Below are positions 6,671-7,079 of a stretch of DNA of 7,079 bases, one piece after another. Source of the DNA: Syntrophobacterales bacterium (GTDB taxonomy: Bacteria; Desulfobacterota; Syntrophobacteria; BM002); contig JAUWKY010000122.1 of assembly GCA_030613915.1 (NCBI GenBank), forward strand, positions 1-7,079, given 5' to 3'. The notes beneath the pieces were generated by a model. The model worked only from the letters and a program-made list of their open reading frames with translations, was not told the DNA's origin and did not search any database. The first letter of the stretch is position 1. Every line of letters begins with the position of its first letter. A program made the position numbers and the translations under genes.

Positions 6671-6701
6671 GTCACCTGTAAGGTGACCGCGTTGTTTTTT
6701 T
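6671..6701 (+). terminator. Possible weak terminator hairpin upstream of the ferredoxin promoter
   Basis: GTCACCT (6671-6677) and AGGTGAC (6681-6687) form a seven-base stem with a three-base loop. A run of seven T follows at 6695-6701, but seven bases separate stem and T run, which is more than a typical intrinsic terminator. It could insulate the ferredoxin promoter from read-through, though no plus-strand gene lies just upstream. Confidence 0.3.
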
Positions 6702-6721
6702 GCAAGTTCTTTCACAAAAGG

Positions 6722-6750
6722 TTGACAAAGGAAAATCTTCACGATATATT
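6722..6750 (+). promoter_or_regulatory. Near-consensus sigma70 promoter for the ferredoxin gene
   Basis: TTGACA at 6722-6727 matches the -35 consensus fully. TATATT at 6745-6750 matches five of six bases of the -10 box, and the spacer is exactly 17 bases. Transcription should begin near 6757, giving a leader of about 119 bases before the ferredoxin ATG. The strength suggests high, housekeeping-like expression. Confidence 0.75.
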
Positions 6751-6875
6751 GAGCGCCGATGTGCGAGCGCGAGGTTTTTACTGTTCCTAACATCTCAATT
6801 TCACTAGTGATTTACTCTAATTATCGAGCCCGCCTTAAGGTAAGGAGAATCCACTACATTAGGAGGTAGCAGCAG

Positions 6876-7061
6876 ATGTGGCAGGTAACTGTAGATAAGG
6901 AAAAGTGTACAGGCGATGAAGAATGTGTCGATATTTGTCCAATGGACGTGCTCGAGATGGTGGACGGCAAGGCTGAAGGGGTCAATGAGGAAGAGTGTGA
7001 GGGAGGTGAAAGCTGGGTGGAGGTCTGTGAAGTCGACGCGATCACAGTAGAAGAGATCTAG
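6876..7061 (+). CDS. Small ferredoxin with Asp ligand motif and degenerate second cluster
   Basis: A 61-residue cytoplasmic electron carrier with the two-fold symmetric fold of bacterial 2[4Fe-4S] ferredoxins. The first motif is C11-x2-D14-x2-C17-x3-C21-P, with Asp in place of the second Cys. The second motif is C41-x2-G44-x2-W47-x3-C51, with two Cys lost. By family rules the first cluster is held by C11, residue 14, C17 and C51. With Asp14 this can be a [3Fe-4S] or Asp-ligated [4Fe-4S] cluster. The second cluster (C21, C41, 44, 47) cannot form normally. Length and the CTGDxECVDxCP pattern resemble Desulfovibrio africanus ferredoxin III as I remember it, which keeps the second cluster. AGGAGG at 6861-6866 lies nine bases before the ATG at 6876. 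It has its own promoter and ends 18 bases before the window edge, so any downstream partner is unseen. Confidence 0.9.
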   Translation: MWQVTVDKEKCTGDEECVDICPMDVLEMVDGKAEGVNEEECEGGESWVEVCEVDAITVEEI

Positions 7062-7079
7062 CGGGCAACACCATCAAGC

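Larger units (their letters stand above)
6237..6690. other. Gene-free, repeat-rich intergenic block
   Basis: Roughly 450 bases between the start of the VOC gene and the ferredoxin promoter hold no gene I can support. Inverted 15-base copies (GTTGTCCGTAGTCCG at 6247-6261, and its complement at 6651-6665) lie near its two ends. Inside are two palindromic elements (6360-6461 and 6516-6597). The 6271-6359 stretch shows nothing identifiable. The upstream promoter of the VOC gene must lie at the left edge, but I found no strong match to consensus there. Confidence 0.6.

Noticed and set aside
6602..6790. Plus-strand 62-residue open frame
   Set aside because: It spans the promoter and repeat fragments, lacks a ribosome site and resembles nothing.
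6876..7061. Ferredoxin as a broken pseudogene
   Set aside because: The frame, length, promoter, ribosome site and all other conserved residues are intact, and the lost cysteines form a coherent set, so a functional one-cluster protein is the better reading, although sequencing error cannot be excluded.

Overview
The window looks like chromosomal DNA of an anaerobic sulfate-reducing bacterium of the Desulfobacterota (former Deltaproteobacteria). The main reason is a complete dsrMKJOP cluster, which encodes the membrane complex that links the quinone pool and periplasm to cytoplasmic sulfite reduction. It is preceded by the end of an RsbRD-N-like gene, a neighbour I recall from several sulfate reducers. 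Periplasmic c-type cytochrome, Tat-exported Fe-S protein and Desulfovibrio-type ferredoxin all fit this. Genus cannot be fixed from the sequence alone.

Layout. 1-276: 3' end of a small RsbRD-N-like protein gene (+). 293-5354: dsrM, dsrK, dsrJ, dsrO and dsrP (+), packed with gaps of 2 to 7 bases or 1-base stop/start overlaps, so almost certainly one translationally coupled operon. 5381-5416: a strong hairpin with A and T tracts on its two sides, able to end transcription from both directions. 5417-5636: non-coding DNA with low-complexity CAG/GCAG-type sequence and a palindromic dispersed-repeat type element. 5637-6227: a VOC-fold (glyoxalase/epimerase-like) metalloenzyme gene on the minus strand. 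6237-6690: a block of about 450 bases without a gene, built from several palindromic repeats. 6722-6875: a near-consensus sigma70 promoter and a leader of about 120 bases. 6876-7061: a 61-residue ferredoxin gene (+).

How the genes work together. DsrP (NrfD-like, quinone-interacting), DsrO (periplasmic 3-cluster Fe-S protein) and DsrJ (triheme cytochrome c) form the periplasm-facing module. DsrM (diheme cytochrome b) and DsrK (HdrD-like Fe-S/CCG protein) form the cytoplasm-facing module, thought to act on DsrC trisulfide, the product of DsrAB. dsrAB and dsrC are not in the window. The ferredoxin is a cytoplasmic electron carrier transcribed from its own promoter.

The most unusual item is that ferredoxin. 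Its first cluster motif is C-x2-D-x2-C, as I recall for Desulfovibrio africanus ferredoxin III, and two of the ligands of the second cluster are replaced (Gly44, Trp47). The Cys pair left over, Cys21 and Cys41, matches the positions that form a disulfide in single-cluster Desulfovibrio gigas ferredoxin. Other points of interest are the exact 12-cysteine, three-cluster arrangement of DsrO, an acidic repeat tail on DsrK, and the repeat-rich intergenic block. I see no CRISPR array, tRNA, rRNA, transposase or phage gene.
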